Below are positions 8,982 through 18,027 of a DNA stretch of 64,000 bases, one piece after another; the stretch's first letter is position 1; every line of letters begins with the position of its first letter. The notes below the pieces were generated by a model. That model was not told the origin of the DNA. It was given only the letters and a program-made list of their open reading frames with translations, and made no database searches. The position numbers and the translations under genes are program-made. Source of the stretch: Cupriavidus oxalaticus. GTDB lineage: Bacteria > Pseudomonadota > Gammaproteobacteria > Burkholderiales > Burkholderiaceae. The stretch is from NCBI RefSeq assembly GCF_016894385.1, contig NZ_CP069812.1:2232001-2296000 (forward strand), in the 5' to 3' direction.

Positions 8982-10145
8982 TCAGCTCTGCGCGGCGCGC
9001 GGCACGATGCCGGTCGCCATGACTTCGCCGAACGGGCCCGACAGCACCTTGCCCGGCAGCTTCTCGCGCACCGAGCGCGGCAGCAGCGGGAACACCAGCT
9101 CGGCGAAGCGGTAGGCCTCTTCCAGGTGCGGGTAGCCGGACAGCACGAAGGTGTCGATGCCGAGTTCGGCATACTCGCGCATGCGCTCGGCAACGGTGTG
9201 CGGATCGCCCACCAGCGCGGTGCCCGCGCCGCCGCGCACCAGGCCGACGCCGGCCCACAGGTTGGGGCTGATCTCCAGCGCCTCGCGCGTGCGGCGCGCA
9301 CCTCCCGCATGCAACGCGGCCATGCGCCGCTGCCCTTCCGAATCCATCTTCCCGAACACCGCCTGCGCGCGCGCCACGGTCTCGTCGTCGAGGCGGCTGA
9401 TCAGGTCTTCGGCGGCGGCCCACGCGGCGGCATCGGTCTCGCGCACGATCACGTGCAGGCGGATGCCGAACCTGACGGTGCGGCCATGCTTCGCCGCGTG
9501 CCGGCGCACGTCTTCCAGCTTCTGCGCCACGTCCGCCGGCGGTTCGCCCCAGGTCAGGTAGGTATCGACCTGCTCGCCCGCCAGCGCATGCGCCGGCGCC
9601 GACGAGCCGCCGAAGTACACCGGCGGATGCGGCCGCTGCAGCGGCGGATAGAGGACGCGCGCGCCCTTCACGCTCAGGTGCTTGCCCTGGTAGTCGACCT
9701 GGCCGCTGTCATGGCTGGCCGCCAGCACGTCGCGCCAGATGCGCAGGAACTCGGCCGAGGCCTCGTAGCGCGCGCTGTGGTCGAGGAACAGGCCATCGCC
9801 TTCCAGCTCGGCGGTGTCACCGCCGGTGACGAGGTTGATCAGCAGCCGGCCGTTGGAAAGGCGGTCGAACGTCGCCGCCATGCGCGCGGCCAGCGTTGGC
9901 GCCATCAGGCCCGGCCGCACCGCGACCAGGAATTTCAGGCGCTGCGTCACGGCCGACAGCGCCGATGCCGCCACCCACGGGTCTTCGCAGGAACGCCCGG
10001 TGGGAATCAGCACCCCTTCGTAGCCGAGCGTATCGGCGGCCACGGCGACCTGCTTCATGTAGTCGAAGTTGACTTCGCGCGCGCCTTCGGAGGTGCCGAG
10101 GTAGCGGCTGTCGCCGTGGGTGGGGATAAACCAGAATACGTGCAT
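8982..10145 (-). CDS. ssuD: FMNH2-dependent alkanesulfonate monooxygenase
   Basis: Cleaves C1-C14 alkanesulfonates to aldehyde and sulfite using FMNH2 from SsuE and O2. 387 residues of the bacterial luciferase-like fold. The N-terminus [18 protein letters not shown] is the classical SsuD start, and [16 protein letters not shown] and FGGSSAPA are family blocks; RYEASAEFL lies at the expected phosphate-binding region. Start: an ATG 24 bases further upstream is in frame, but AAGGAG sits 7 bases before this ATG, which decides it. Cytoplasmic; the sulfite product feeds the assimilation pathway. Confidence 0.97.
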   Translation of the reverse strand: MHVFWFIPTHGDSRYLGTSEGAREVNFDYMKQVAVAADTLGYEGVLIPTGRSCEDPWVAASALSAVTQRLKFLVAVRPGLMAPTLAARMAATFDRLSNGRLLINLVTGGDTAELEGDGLFLDHSARYEASAEFLRIWRDVLAASHDSGQVDYQGKHLSVKGARVLYPPLQRPHPPVYFGGSSAPAHALAGEQVDTYLTWGEPPADVAQKLEDVRRHAAKHGRTVRFGIRLHVIVRETDAAAWAAAEDLISRLDDETVARAQAVFGKMDSEGQRRMAALHAGGARRTREALEISPNLWAGVGLVRGGAGTALVGDPHTVAERMREYAELGIDTFVLSGYPHLEEAYRFAELVFPLLPRSVREKLPGKVLSGPFGEVMATGIVPRAAQS

Positions 10146-10184
10146 GCCGTGCTCCTTGTTGTTATGCAATGCCGTAGCGATGCA

Positions 10185-11234
10185 TCAGCGCTGTGCTTGC
10201 TGTTGCGGACTCTGTTGCGGCCTCTGTTGCGACACCTCCCAGCGCGCATCGGCCACCTTGACCGGCTTGGGAATCAGCTTGAGCGCGAGGAAGGCATCGG
10301 CGATGCGCTGCTGTTCGGCCAGCACGTCGGCGCTGACCGGGCGCGCGCCGTAAGAGAAGCGCGACACCGCCAGTTCCAGCACCTCCGCGGGCAGGCCGAC
10401 TTCGCCGGTCAGCACGGCGGTCGCGTCCTTGGGGTTCTTTTCCGCCCACGTGCCCAGCGTGGCGAGTTCATCCAGGATCAGGCGCACGATCTCGGGCCTG
10501 GCCTGCGCGTAGGGTCGCGACGCCAGGTAGAACTGGTGATTGCTGACCACGTTCCTGCCGTCGGCGCCACGGCCGTCGGCCAGCACGCGCGCGCCCAGTT
10601 GCTTCTCGGCAGCGGCGAGGAACGGGTCCCAGATCACCCAGGCATCGACCGAGCCGCGCTCGAAAGCGGCGCGCGCATCGGCGGGCGGCAGGTAGACCGG
10701 CTGGATATCGCTGTACTGCAAGCCGGCCTTCTCCAGCTGCCGCACCAGCAGGTAATGCACGTTCGAACCCTTGTTGAAGGCCACGCGCTTGCCGCGCAGG
10801 TCGGCCACCGAACGCAGCGCCGAGCCCTTGGGCACGACGATGGCCTCGGCGGTCGGCGCCGGCGGCTCGTTGCCGACGTAGACCAGTTGCGCGCCCGCGG
10901 CCTGCGCAAAGATCGGCGGGGCCTCGCCCACGGTGCCGAAGTCGACCGCGCCGACATTCAGGCCTTCCAGCAGTTGCGGGCCGGCCGGGAATTCGGTCCA
11001 TTTGACCGTGATGCCCTGCGGCGCCAGCCGCTTTTCCAGCGTGCCGCGCGCCTTCAGCAGCGTCAGCGTGCCGTACTTCTGGTAGCCGATGCGCAGCACC
11101 TTGGCATCGATGTTCTTCGATTGCGCTTCGGCGCGGCCGGGCAGCAGCCCGTAGGCCAGGCCGGTGGCGGCGACCAGTGCGGCAATGAACAGGCGGCGGC
11201 GCAGCGAGCCGGCCGGCTTGATGGTGGTGGTCAT
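10185..11234 (-). CDS. ssuA: Aliphatic sulfonate-binding periplasmic protein
   Basis: Periplasmic solute-binding protein delivering sulfonates to SsuBC. 349 residues. The signal peptide has a Lys/Arg n-region (IKPAGSLRRR), a hydrophobic core and a likely cut after GRAEA near residue 36. The mature part has the NMT1/SsuA fold with IGYQKYGTLTLLKARGTLE at the start and WVIWDPFLAAAEKQLGA, the conserved hinge region. The last 15 residues are Gln-rich (QQRPQQSPQQQAQR), an unusual tail. The start is fixed by the signal peptide; upstream sequence in frame is Arg-rich and not signal-like. A 168-base gap separates it from ssuE. Confidence 0.95.
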   Translation of the reverse strand: MTTTIKPAGSLRRRLFIAALVAATGLAYGLLPGRAEAQSKNIDAKVLRIGYQKYGTLTLLKARGTLEKRLAPQGITVKWTEFPAGPQLLEGLNVGAVDFGTVGEAPPIFAQAAGAQLVYVGNEPPAPTAEAIVVPKGSALRSVADLRGKRVAFNKGSNVHYLLVRQLEKAGLQYSDIQPVYLPPADARAAFERGSVDAWVIWDPFLAAAEKQLGARVLADGRGADGRNVVSNHQFYLASRPYAQARPEIVRLILDELATLGTWAEKNPKDATAVLTGEVGLPAEVLELAVSRFSYGARPVSADVLAEQQRIADAFLALKLIPKPVKVADARWEVSQQRPQQSPQQQAQR

Positions 11235-11401
11235 GCGATTTCTCCGTGGCCGGCCAGGGAGCCGGCGTGTGTTCTGAAGTCGGACTGCTTGGAAACGCGG
11301 GCAACATCCCGCCCTGCCTGCCCGGATTGCCGGTGGCATGTCTGGCGGCGTTGCTGCCGCGGCGCCGGACTGGCCGGCGCCAAATGCATCAGGAATTCAG
11401 A

Positions 11402-12055
11402 TCAGGCGGTACATCGCTGCGCCACCACGGCGGCAGCGGCGGCGCGCTGCACGAAGGCACCGGGCACGACGTCGAGCGCGTCGAGCGGGACCTCGATGCG
11501 CGCATGGGCCAGTGCGTCGCGCACGCGCAGCAGGCCTTCGTCGAGACGGGCGGACAGCGCGGCGTCGAAGCGCGCGTGGCGCACGCCGCCGCCATCGGAG
11601 GAAGCGGAGGAGGCGGAGGTGTCGATCTGCTGATCCACGGCAAAGATGCCGGGCAGGATCTGGCGCGAGCCCAGCGCGGACAGCACCGGGCGCAGGGCGT
11701 AGTCGATCGCCAGCGCATGGGCGAGGCTGCCGCCGGTGGCGATCGGCAGCACGATCTTGTCGCGCAGGCCGGTTTGCGGCAGCAGGTCCAGGAAGGCCTT
11801 GAGCAGGCCGCTGTAGGCGGCCTTGTAGACCGGCGTGGCCAGCACCACCACCTGGGCGTCGGCCACCGCGCGGGTGGCGGCGGCAATGGCGTCGTCGTCC
11901 ACGCGCGCCGCCAGCAGCGGACCCGCCGGCAGGTCGCGCAGCTCCAGGTGGCGGGTGCGTTCGCCGGCAGCCTCCAGCGCGGTGCGCAGGTGCGCCAGCA
12001 CAAGGCCGGAGCGGGACTGGACCGACGGGCTACCGGAGAGCGTCAGGATGGACAT
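11402..12055 (-). CDS. ssuE: NAD(P)H-dependent FMN reductase SsuE
   Basis: Flavin reductase that supplies FMNH2 to SsuD. 217 residues, flavodoxin-like: phosphate loop LSGSPSVQSRSG at the N-terminus and the SsuE block PVYKAAYSGLLKAFLDLLPQ (about 78-97), which includes the tyrosine of the pi-helix insertion that marks two-component FMN reductases. The C-terminal third contains a Ser/Gly-rich loop (SASSASSDGGG) and is about 25 residues longer than E. coli SsuE. The gene lies between sbp and ssuA, 88 bases after sbp, on the same strand. Confidence 0.95.
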   Translation of the reverse strand: MSILTLSGSPSVQSRSGLVLAHLRTALEAAGERTRHLELRDLPAGPLLAARVDDDAIAAATRAVADAQVVVLATPVYKAAYSGLLKAFLDLLPQTGLRDKIVLPIATGGSLAHALAIDYALRPVLSALGSRQILPGIFAVDQQIDTSASSASSDGGGVRHARFDAALSARLDEGLLRVRDALAHARIEVPLDALDVVPGAFVQRAAAAAVVAQRCTA

Positions 12056-12078
12056 CGGGGCTTCCTTCTTCTGGTGGG

Positions 12079-12120
12079 CCGGCTCGGTGCCGGGCCGCCC
12101 CACGCGGCCCGGCACGCCGG
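12079..12120 (-). other. Strong intercistronic hairpin between sbp and ssuE
   Basis: GTGCCGGGCC (12087-12096) and GGCCCGGCAC (12106-12115) pair perfectly around a 9-base loop, and outer CCGGC/GCCGG arms extend the stem. There is no uridine tract. Located between sbp and ssuE, it could stabilise the upstream sbp message or cause partial termination, so that binding protein is made in excess over Ssu proteins. Confidence 0.4.
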
Positions 12121-12143
12121 CCTGATGGGGGTTGTTTCCGGGA

Positions 12144-13148
12144 TTATTTCTTGCCGGGTTGATAAACCTGGTCGAACGAGCCGCCATCGGCGAAGTGGGT
12201 CTTCTGGGCCTTCTGCCAGCCGCCGAACACTTCATCGATGGTGAACAGCTTGACCTTGGGGAAGTTGGCCGCATACTTGGCCGCCACCTTCTGCGAGATC
12301 GGGCGGTAGTAGTTCTTCGCGGCGATCTCCTGGCCTTCGTCGGTGTACAGGAACTGCAGGTAGGCCTCGGCGGCCTTGCGCGTGCCCTTCTTGTCGACCA
12401 CCTTGTCGACCACGGCCACCGGCGGCTCGGCCAGGATCGAGACCGACGGCGCGACGATCTCGAACTTGTCCGGACCCAGTTCCTTGATGGCCAGGATGGC
12501 TTCGTTTTCCCAGGCCAGCAGCACGTCGCCCAGGCCGCGCTCGACGAACGTGGTGGTGGCGCCGCGCGCGCCGGAATCCAGCACCGGCACGTGCTTGAGC
12601 AGCTCGCCGACGAACTCGCGCGCCTTGGTTTCATTGCCGCCCGGCTGGCGCAGCGCATAGCCCCACGCGGCCAGGTAGTTCCAGCGTGCGCCGCCCGAGG
12701 TTTTCGGGTTCGGTGTGATCACCTGCACGCCAGGCTTGACCAGGTCGCCCCAGTCCTTGATGCCCTTGGGATTGCCCTTGCGCACCAGGAATACGATGGT
12801 CGAGGTGTACGGCGAAGCGTTATGCGGCAGGCGCTTTTGCCAGTCCGTCCTGATCAGGCCCTTCTCCGCGATGGCGTCGACGTCGTAGCCCAGCGCCAGC
12901 GTCACCACGTCTGCGTCCAGCCCGTCGATCACCGAGCGGGCCTGCTTGCCGGATCCGCCATGCGACTGGCGCACGGTCACGGCATCGCCGCCCTGGGCCT
13001 TCCAGGCCTTGGCGAAGGCGGCATTGACGTCGACGTACAGTTCGCGGGTCGGGTCATAGGAAACATTGAGCAGGGTGGTCGCCGAAGCGGTCTGCGCCGC
13101 GCCCAGGGCGCCCAGGACTGCCAGGCCGATGGCCAGTTTGCGGATCAT
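12144..13148 (-). CDS. sbp: Periplasmic sulfate-binding protein
   Basis: Solute-binding partner of CysTWA. 334 residues with a clear signal peptide ([23 protein letters not shown], cut near residue 23). The mature start [21 protein letters not shown] is the hallmark of Sbp/Cys[22 protein letters not shown] and [20 protein letters not shown] are sulfate-binding blocks. The RBS GGGAG lies 8 bases upstream. It is the first gene of the sulfur block, separated from cysTWA by the ssu genes, so the sulfate binder is transcribed with sulfonate genes. Upstream lies a motif shared with cysT. Thiosulfate may also be a ligand. Confidence 0.96.
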   Translation of the reverse strand: MIRKLAIGLAVLGALGAAQTASATTLLNVSYDPTRELYVDVNAAFAKAWKAQGGDAVTVRQSHGGSGKQARSVIDGLDADVVTLALGYDVDAIAEKGLIRTDWQKRLPHNASPYTSTIVFLVRKGNPKGIKDWGDLVKPGVQVITPNPKTSGGARWNYLAAWGYALRQPGGNETKAREFVGELLKHVPVLDSGARGATTTFVERGLGDVLLAWENEAILAIKELGPDKFEIVAPSVSILAEPPVAVVDKVVDKKGTRKAAEAYLQFLYTDEGQEIAAKNYYRPISQKVAAKYAANFPKVKLFTIDEVFGGWQKAQKTHFADGGSFDQVYQPGKK

Positions 13149-13254
13149 TTGTGTTGCTCCCGTCTGTCGTGAATGGGCGCCAGGCGCCTCTGGTTGCTTC
13201 GCCCGCCGTCTGGGGCGGGCTTGTGTCAGGAGCAAGACTACCGACGGGGCTATC

Positions 13255-13273
13255 TGAACGGAACGAATGGTTT
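13255..13273 (-). promoter_or_regulatory. Candidate CysB-regulated site upstream of sbp
   Basis: Minus strand AACCATTCGTTCCGTTCAGA, sharing ATTCGTTC-Y-GTT-Y-A with the site before cysT. A longer inverted repeat, CCGATC (13276-13281) and GATCGG (13302-13307) with 20 bases between, lies immediately upstream. Both fit a LysR-type activation region but neither is proved. Confidence 0.45.
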
Positions 13274-13362
13274 CGCCGATCCTTTACTGTTTTTTGCATA
13301 AGATCGGACGGAAATATCGGCATGCCGTCACAGGGGGACGACAGCGGCACCGGGGGGGCGGA

Positions 13363-13399
13363 GTGGCGCGGGTGGCGCGGGTGGCGCGGGGTGGCGCAA
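13363..13399. repeat. Short tandem GTGGCGCGG repeat
   Basis: GTGGCGCGG begins at 13363, 13372 and 13381, followed by GTGGCGCAA at 13391, so three and a half copies at 9-10 base spacing. It lies in the 444-base non-coding region 13149-13592, which otherwise holds the sbp regulatory region and the terminator of the ferritin-like gene. No coding role is seen. Confidence 0.7.
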
Positions 13400-13410
13400 G
13401 CGGCACGCAC

Positions 13411-13446
13411 AAAAGAAAACGCCCGCACCGGCAAACCGGCGCGGGC
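13411..13446 (-). terminator. Intrinsic terminator of the ferritin-like gene
   Basis: On the minus strand GCCCGCGCCGG and CCGGTGCGGGC form a stem with a short TTTG loop (13421-13446), followed by GTTTTCTTTTG. It is about 150 bases past the ferritin-like stop codon. Confidence 0.8.
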
Positions 13447-13592
13447 GAAGTTTCCATTCCGGAAACGGGTAGACAAGTCATGAAGAGCGCCCCCGCATCT
13501 CCATGACAAGATGAATGGTATCGGGTCGCCGCCGGGTCCGGTTTGATCGCCGTCAAGTCCGGAACAACCCGCAGCAAATCGCCGCGCGGGCC

Positions 13593-14132
13593 TCAGCCGC
13601 CCTGGCGCGCCAGCAGATCCGCCATGTCGTCGGCGTGTTCTTCTTCCACCGCCAGGATCTCTTCCATCATCCGGCGCGAAGTCGGGTCGCGCTCGCCCAG
13701 GAACGTGATGATCTCGCGATAGCTGTCGATGGCGATACGCTCGGCCACCAGGTCTTCCTTGATCATCTCGGTCAGGCTGTTGCCCGGTACATATTCGGCA
13801 TGCGAGCGGCGGGTCAGGCCGTCCGGCGCGAAGTCGGGCTCGCCCCCGAGCTGGACGATGCGCTCGGCGATCTGGTCGGCATGGCCCTGCTCTTCGTTGG
13901 AGTGGGCCAGGAATTCTTCGGCGACGCTCTTCGAGTTCGGGCCCTGGGCCATGAAGTAGTGGCGGCGATAGCGCAGCACGCAGACGATTTCAGTGGCCAG
14001 CGCATCGTTGAGCAACTTCAGCACCGTCTCGCGGTCCGCCGTATAGCCCGCGGTCACGGCACCCTCGTCGATGTGCTTGCGGGCGCGCTCGCGCAAGGTC
14101 TTGACGTCTGTGAGAAAGGACTTGTCGGTCAT
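13593..14132 (-). CDS. Ferritin-like (bacterioferritin/Dps-type) protein
   Basis: 179-residue ferritin-like four-helix protein. Di-iron ligand positions are visible: E48 (ALATEIV), E81 and H84 (EEQGH), E131 (VAERIAID) and E163/H166 (VEEEH), the ExxH pairs of a ferroxidase centre. Length and sequence (MTDKSFLTDVKTLRERARKHIDEGAVT) match a betaproteobacterial bacterioferritin-related group that lacks the haem-ligand Met arrangement of classical Bfr. Probable role: iron storage or peroxide detoxification in the cytoplasm. It is monocistronic: it has its own terminator, and a 240-base gap separates it from clpB upstream. It is distinct from Dps, which uses inter-subunit ligands. Confidence 0.88.
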   Translation of the reverse strand: MTDKSFLTDVKTLRERARKHIDEGAVTAGYTADRETVLKLLNDALATEIVCVLRYRRHYFMAQGPNSKSVAEEFLAHSNEEQGHADQIAERIVQLGGEPDFAPDGLTRRSHAEYVPGNSLTEMIKEDLVAERIAIDSYREIITFLGERDPTSRRMMEEILAVEEEHADDMADLLARQGG

Positions 14133-14314
14133 GGATCGGCTCCTGTGGGGATGGCTGCATGGCGGTGCAGCGCTTCATAAGGAAACTCAACCTTTTTGCA
14201 ACGCGAAAAGTGTGCCACTTGGTGTTCGGCGGGATCGCACGGGCGCCGGCTCCCTGGCGTGTGCAAAATTTTCACGCGTCCGGTCCGCGTTACACGCGCC
14301 AGCCGCCAGACAGA

Positions 14315-14347
14315 CAAAAAACCCCCTGCGTCGCAAACGCAGGGGGT
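14315..14347 (-). terminator. Intrinsic terminator of clpB
   Basis: ACCCCCTGCG (14321-14330) pairs with CGCAGGGGGT (14338-14347). On the minus strand the stem is followed by TTTTTTG. It begins 27 bases after the clpB stop. Confidence 0.92.
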
Positions 14348-14373
14348 TATCGGCATCAGGGCTGCCTCAGATC

Positions 14374-16962
14374 TTAGTGGATGTCCCGCCCGAACGTGAA
14401 CTCGCCATCCGCATAGTCCACCGGCACCACATCCTTCGCCGTGAACTTGCCTTCCAGGATGGCGCGCGCCACCGGGTTCTCGATCTGCTGCTGGATCGCC
14501 CGCTTGAGCGGACGCGCCCCGAACACCGGGTCATAGCCCGCGCTGGCGATCTTCTCCAGCGCCTCCTCGCTGACCTCCAGCGTCATGTCCATGCGGGCCA
14601 GGCGGGCCTGCAGGCGTTGCAGCTGGATGCGCGCGATCGACTCGATGTTCTTCTGGTCGAGCGCGTGGAACACCACGACTTCATCGATCCGGTTCAGGAA
14701 CTCCGGCCGGAAATGCGTGCGCACTTCCTGCCAGACCGCGCCCTTGATCGCTTCCTGCGGCTCGCCGGCCATCGCCTGGATGATCTGCGAACCCAGGTTG
14801 GACGTCATCACGATCACCGTGTTCTTGAAGTCCACCGTGCGTCCCTGGCCATCGGTCAGCCGGCCGTCGTCCAGCACCTGCAGCAGCACGTTGAAGACGT
14901 CCGGGTGGGCCTTCTCGACTTCATCGAGCAGCACCACGCTGTACGGCTTGCGGCGCACGGCCTCGGTCAGGTAGCCGCCTTCCTCGTAGCCCACGTATCC
15001 CGGCGGCGCGCCGATCAGGCGGCTGACGCTGTGCTTCTCCATGAATTCGCTCATGTCGATGCGGATCAGGTGCTCCTCGGAATCGAACATGAACTCGGCC
15101 AGCGCCTTGCACAGCTCGGTCTTGCCGACCCCGGTCGGGCCCAGGAACAGGAACGAGCCATAGGGCTTGTTCTCATCCGCCAGCCCGGCACGCGAACGGC
15201 GGATGGCGTCGGACACCAGCCGCACGGCCTCGTCCTGGCCCACCACGCGCGCATGCAGGCGCTCTTCCATCTTCAGCAGCTTCTCGCGCTCGCCCTGCAT
15301 CATCTTCGACACCGGGATGCCGGTCGCGCGGCTCACCACTTCGGCGATTTCCTCGGCGCCCACCTGCGTGCGCAGCAGCTTGTTGGGCTGCTTCTGCTCG
15401 CTGGCTTCGGCGTCGGTCGCGGCCTTGAGCTTGCCTTCCAGGCCCGGCAGCTTGCCGTACTGCAGCTCGGCGACCTTGTCGAGCTTGCCTTCGCGCTGCA
15501 GCTTCGCAATCTCCAGCTTGACCTTCTCGATCTCTTCCTTGAGCGCGGCCGTGCCCTGCGCGGCGCCCTTCTCGGCCTTCCAGATCTCGTCGAGGTCCGC
15601 GTATTCCTTCTCCAGGCGCGTGATTTCCTGCTCGATCAGGTCGAGGCGCTTGAGCGAAGCCTCGTCGGTCTCTTTCTTGACCGCTTCGCGCTCGATCTTG
15701 AGCTGGATGGTGCGGCGCTCGAGCTTGTCCATCGCCTCCGGCTTGGAGTCGATTTCCATCTTGATGCGCGCGGCCGCCTCGTCGATCAGGTCGATGGCCT
15801 TGTCGGGCAGGAAGCGGTCGGTGATATAACGATGCGACAGCTCCGCCGCGGCGACGATGGCCGGGTCAGTGATCTCCACGCCGTGGTGCAGCTCATACTT
15901 CTCCTGCAGCCCGCGCAGGATGGCGATGGTGGCTTCCACGGTAGGCTCGTCCACCAGCACCTTCTGGAAGCGGCGCTCCAGCGCGGCATCCTTCTCGATG
16001 TACTTGCGGTATTCGTCCAGCGTGGTCGCGCCGATGCAGTGCAGCTCGCCGCGCGCCAGCGCCGGCTTGAGCATGTTGCCCGCGTCGATCGCGCCCTCGG
16101 CCTTGCCGGCGCCGACCATGGTGTGGATCTCGTCGATGAAGACGATGGTCTGGCCCTCGTCCTTGGCGACATCGTTCAGCACCGCCTTCAGGCGCTCCTC
16201 GAACTCGCCGCGGTACTTGGCGCCGGCCAGCAGGCCGGCCATGTCCAGCACCAGCACGCGCTTGTTCTTCAGGCTCTCGGGCACCTCGCCATTGACGATG
16301 CGCTGCGCCAGCCCTTCCACGATCGCGGTCTTGCCCACGCCCGGCTCGCCGATCAGCACCGGGTTGTTCTTGGTGCGGCGCTGCAGGATCTGGATCGCGC
16401 GGCGGATTTCGTCGTCGCGGCCGATCACCGGATCGAGCTTGCCGATGCGGGCGCGCTCGGTCAGGTCGATGGTGTACTTCTTCAGCGCCTCGCGCTGGCC
16501 CTCGGCCTCGGCGCTGTTGACGGATTCGCCGCCGCGCACGGCCTGGATGGCCGACTCCAGCGACTTGCGGTTCAGGCCGTTCTCGCGCGCGATGCGGCCG
16601 GCGTCACCCTTGTCGTCGGACACGGCAAGCAGGAACAGCTCGCTGGCGATGAACTGGTCGCCGCGCTTGAGCGCTTCTTTCTCGGTGGCGTTGAGCAGGT
16701 TGACCAGGTCGCGGCCGATCTGGACCTCGTTGGTGCCCTGCACCTGCGGCAGGCGCTTGATGGCGGCGTCCAGCGCCGCCTGCAGGCCCTGCACATTGAC
16801 GCCGGCGCGTGCGAGCAGCGCGCGGGCGGCGCCGTCGTCCTGCGACAGCAACGCGCGCAGCACGTGCTGCGGGTCGATATATTGGTTGTCGTTGGCCAGG
16901 GCCAGGCTTTGCGCTTCAGCCAGCGCTTCCTGGAACCGGGTGGTCAGCTTGTCAAGACGCAT
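14374..16962 (-). CDS. clpB: ATP-dependent disaggregase ClpB
   Basis: Hsp100 chaperone that works with DnaK/DnaJ/GrpE to resolubilise protein aggregates. 862 residues: N-domain repeats (1-145), first AAA+ domain with Walker A GEPGVGKT and Walker [12 protein letters not shown], a middle coiled-coil domain (about 405-525, Lys/Glu-rich), and second AAA+ domain with GPTGVGKT and [11 protein letters not shown]. It lacks the ClpP-binding IGF loop, as expected for ClpB versus ClpA. Pore-loop tyrosines are in [12 protein letters not shown] and [10 protein letters not shown] heat-shock promoter (17069-17096) and a strong terminator make it a single-gene unit. Cytoplasmic hexamer. Confidence 0.98.
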   Translation of the reverse strand: MRLDKLTTRFQEALAEAQSLALANDNQYIDPQHVLRALLSQDDGAARALLARAGVNVQGLQAALDAAIKRLPQVQGTNEVQIGRDLVNLLNATEKEALKRGDQFIASELFLLAVSDDKGDAGRIARENGLNRKSLESAIQAVRGGESVNSAEAEGQREALKKYTIDLTERARIGKLDPVIGRDDEIRRAIQILQRRTKNNPVLIGEPGVGKTAIVEGLAQRIVNGEVPESLKNKRVLVLDMAGLLAGAKYRGEFEERLKAVLNDVAKDEGQTIVFIDEIHTMVGAGKAEGAIDAGNMLKPALARGELHCIGATTLDEYRKYIEKDAALERRFQKVLVDEPTVEATIAILRGLQEKYELHHGVEITDPAIVAAAELSHRYITDRFLPDKAIDLIDEAAARIKMEIDSKPEAMDKLERRTIQLKIEREAVKKETDEASLKRLDLIEQEITRLEKEYADLDEIWKAEKGAAQGTAALKEEIEKVKLEIAKLQREGKLDKVAELQYGKLPGLEGKLKAATDAEASEQKQPNKLLRTQVGAEEIAEVVSRATGIPVSKMMQGEREKLLKMEERLHARVVGQDEAVRLVSDAIRRSRAGLADENKPYGSFLFLGPTGVGKTELCKALAEFMFDSEEHLIRIDMSEFMEKHSVSRLIGAPPGYVGYEEGGYLTEAVRRKPYSVVLLDEVEKAHPDVFNVLLQVLDDGRLTDGQGRTVDFKNTVIVMTSNLGSQIIQAMAGEPQEAIKGAVWQEVRTHFRPEFLNRIDEVVVFHALDQKNIESIARIQLQRLQARLARMDMTLEVSEEALEKIASAGYDPVFGARPLKRAIQQQIENPVARAILEGKFTAKDVVPVDYADGEFTFGRDIH

Positions 16963-17068
16963 AGGATTCCCTCTCTCGGATAGGTCGTGTCCTGATGCGA
17001 AGGGCGTGCGGGCACCGGTTGTTATTGCCGGGTCGCCTGGATGCCCAGCCGGACACTGGATATCCGAA

Positions 17069-17096
17069 AGATAAGGCTTTGTCGCGACATTTCAAG
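17069..17096 (-). promoter_or_regulatory. Sigma-32 type heat-shock promoter of clpB
   Basis: Minus strand CTTGAAA (17096-17090), a 13-base spacer, then CCTTATCT (17076-17069). This fits the CTTGAAA-N(11-15)-CCCCATNT consensus with two mismatches in the -10. It lies about 107 bases before the clpB ATG. The sigma assignment is from consensus only. Confidence 0.65.
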
Positions 17097-17154
17097 GACC
17101 GCCGCCGCACGAAGTCGAGTGCAGCAAACGGTACGCGAACCTGCCATGAACCCG

Positions 17155-18027
17155 CTATGCCGCCCGGCTCTCGCTTCCCTTTTCCGCCAGGTTGCGCACC
17201 AGCACCAGCGACTCGCCCTGCACGACCACACGGCCATCCTCCCCGGTGACCACGCTCGCGAGGTTGACCAGGTCCTTGCCGGCGCGCAGCCGGACGATGC
17301 GCACCTGCGCCGTCAGCGGCTCATCCAGCCGCGCTGCCGAGGCCAGGCGCAGCGATTGCTTCATCCAGCCGGTGCCGCGCCCCGGCAGGCGCGTGCCGAG
17401 CAGGTCCGAGAACATGCCGGCCAGCAGCGGCAGCGGCACCAGCGCCTCGCCGAACCCGCGCGCGCGGGCGAAAGCGGAGTCGGCGTGGTACGGGTTGGCG
17501 TCGCCGGTCAGGGCCACGTACTCGCCGATATCGGCCGCGGTAAAGGCACGCGTGGCGCTAGCGGACTGCCCGGGGCGCAGGCCATACAGCGCCGGATCGC
17601 CCCCGGCCTCCGGCTGCTCGCCCGGCCACGATGGCAGCCGGCCCGGTGCTGCCTCGGCCAGCCACGACGATTCGCCTGCGGCCGCGACGCGCGGCGCCGC
17701 GCCGCGGATGCCCGCGCTGACCGTGGTGCCGAAAGCCGCCAGCCCCGCCTGCGGCTGCGGGACCAGCGCAAACGCCACCGCGTCGCCAACGAAGGCCGGC
17801 GTCGGGAACATCAGCGTCTGCGCCACCGGCAGCGCGGGTGCGGCCAGCTCCCGCCACGTATGGGCGCACAGCAGCGAAAACAGGAACATGCCGTGCGCCA
17901 CCGTGGCACCGAAATGCGTGCCGCGGGCAAAGGCCGGATCGCAGTGGATCGGGTTGTCGTCGCGCGACAGCGCGGCGAAGCGGTCGAAGTCGCGTTGCGT
18001 CAGCACGCGCGGCATGGCATCGGCCAT
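17155..18027 (-). CDS. MaoC-like dehydratase with two hotdog domains
   Basis: 290 residues made of two consecutive MaoC/hotdog domains. The N-terminal domain carries the R-hydratase signature (AALSRDDNPIHCDPAFARGTHFG-like block at about 19-41, then GMFLFSLL). The C-terminal domain repeats it: ALTGDANPYHADSAFARARGFGE (about 170-192). Both keep the Asp and His of the hydratase motif (D..NP.H), so both sites could be active; they may be an enoyl-CoA hydratase pair. The ATG shares one base with the stop of the 3HB oligomer hydrolase (TGATG), placing it as the last gene of that operon. A role in hydrating an enoyl-CoA made from the activated acid is inferred. Confidence 0.82.
   Translation of the reverse strand: MADAMPRVLTQRDFDRFAALSRDDNPIHCDPAFARGTHFGATVAHGMFLFSLLCAHTWRELAAPALPVAQTLMFPTPAFVGDAVAFALVPQPQAGLAAFGTTVSAGIRGAAPRVAAAGESSWLAEAAPGRLPSWPGEQPEAGGDPALYGLRPGQSASATRAFTAADIGEYVALTGDANPYHADSAFARARGFGEALVPLPLLAGMFSDLLGTRLPGRGTGWMKQSLRLASAARLDEPLTAQVRIVRLRAGKDLVNLASVVTGEDGRVVVQGESLVLVRNLAEKGSESRAA

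Noticed and set aside
8943..11633. An 896-codon open frame on the plus strand opposite ssuC-ssuD-ssuA
   Set aside because: Codon-bias shadow; the minus-strand ssu proteins have clear families covering the entire stretch.
13363..13399. Tandem GTGGCGCGG repeats considered as CRISPR or iteron array
   Set aside because: Unit is 9 bases with no spacers. There is no cas or replication gene and only three and a half copies.
14071..16983. A 970-codon open frame on the plus strand opposite clpB
   Set aside because: It is the antisense shadow of clpB in GC-rich DNA. It lacks domains and has the Arg/His/Leu-rich composition of such shadows.
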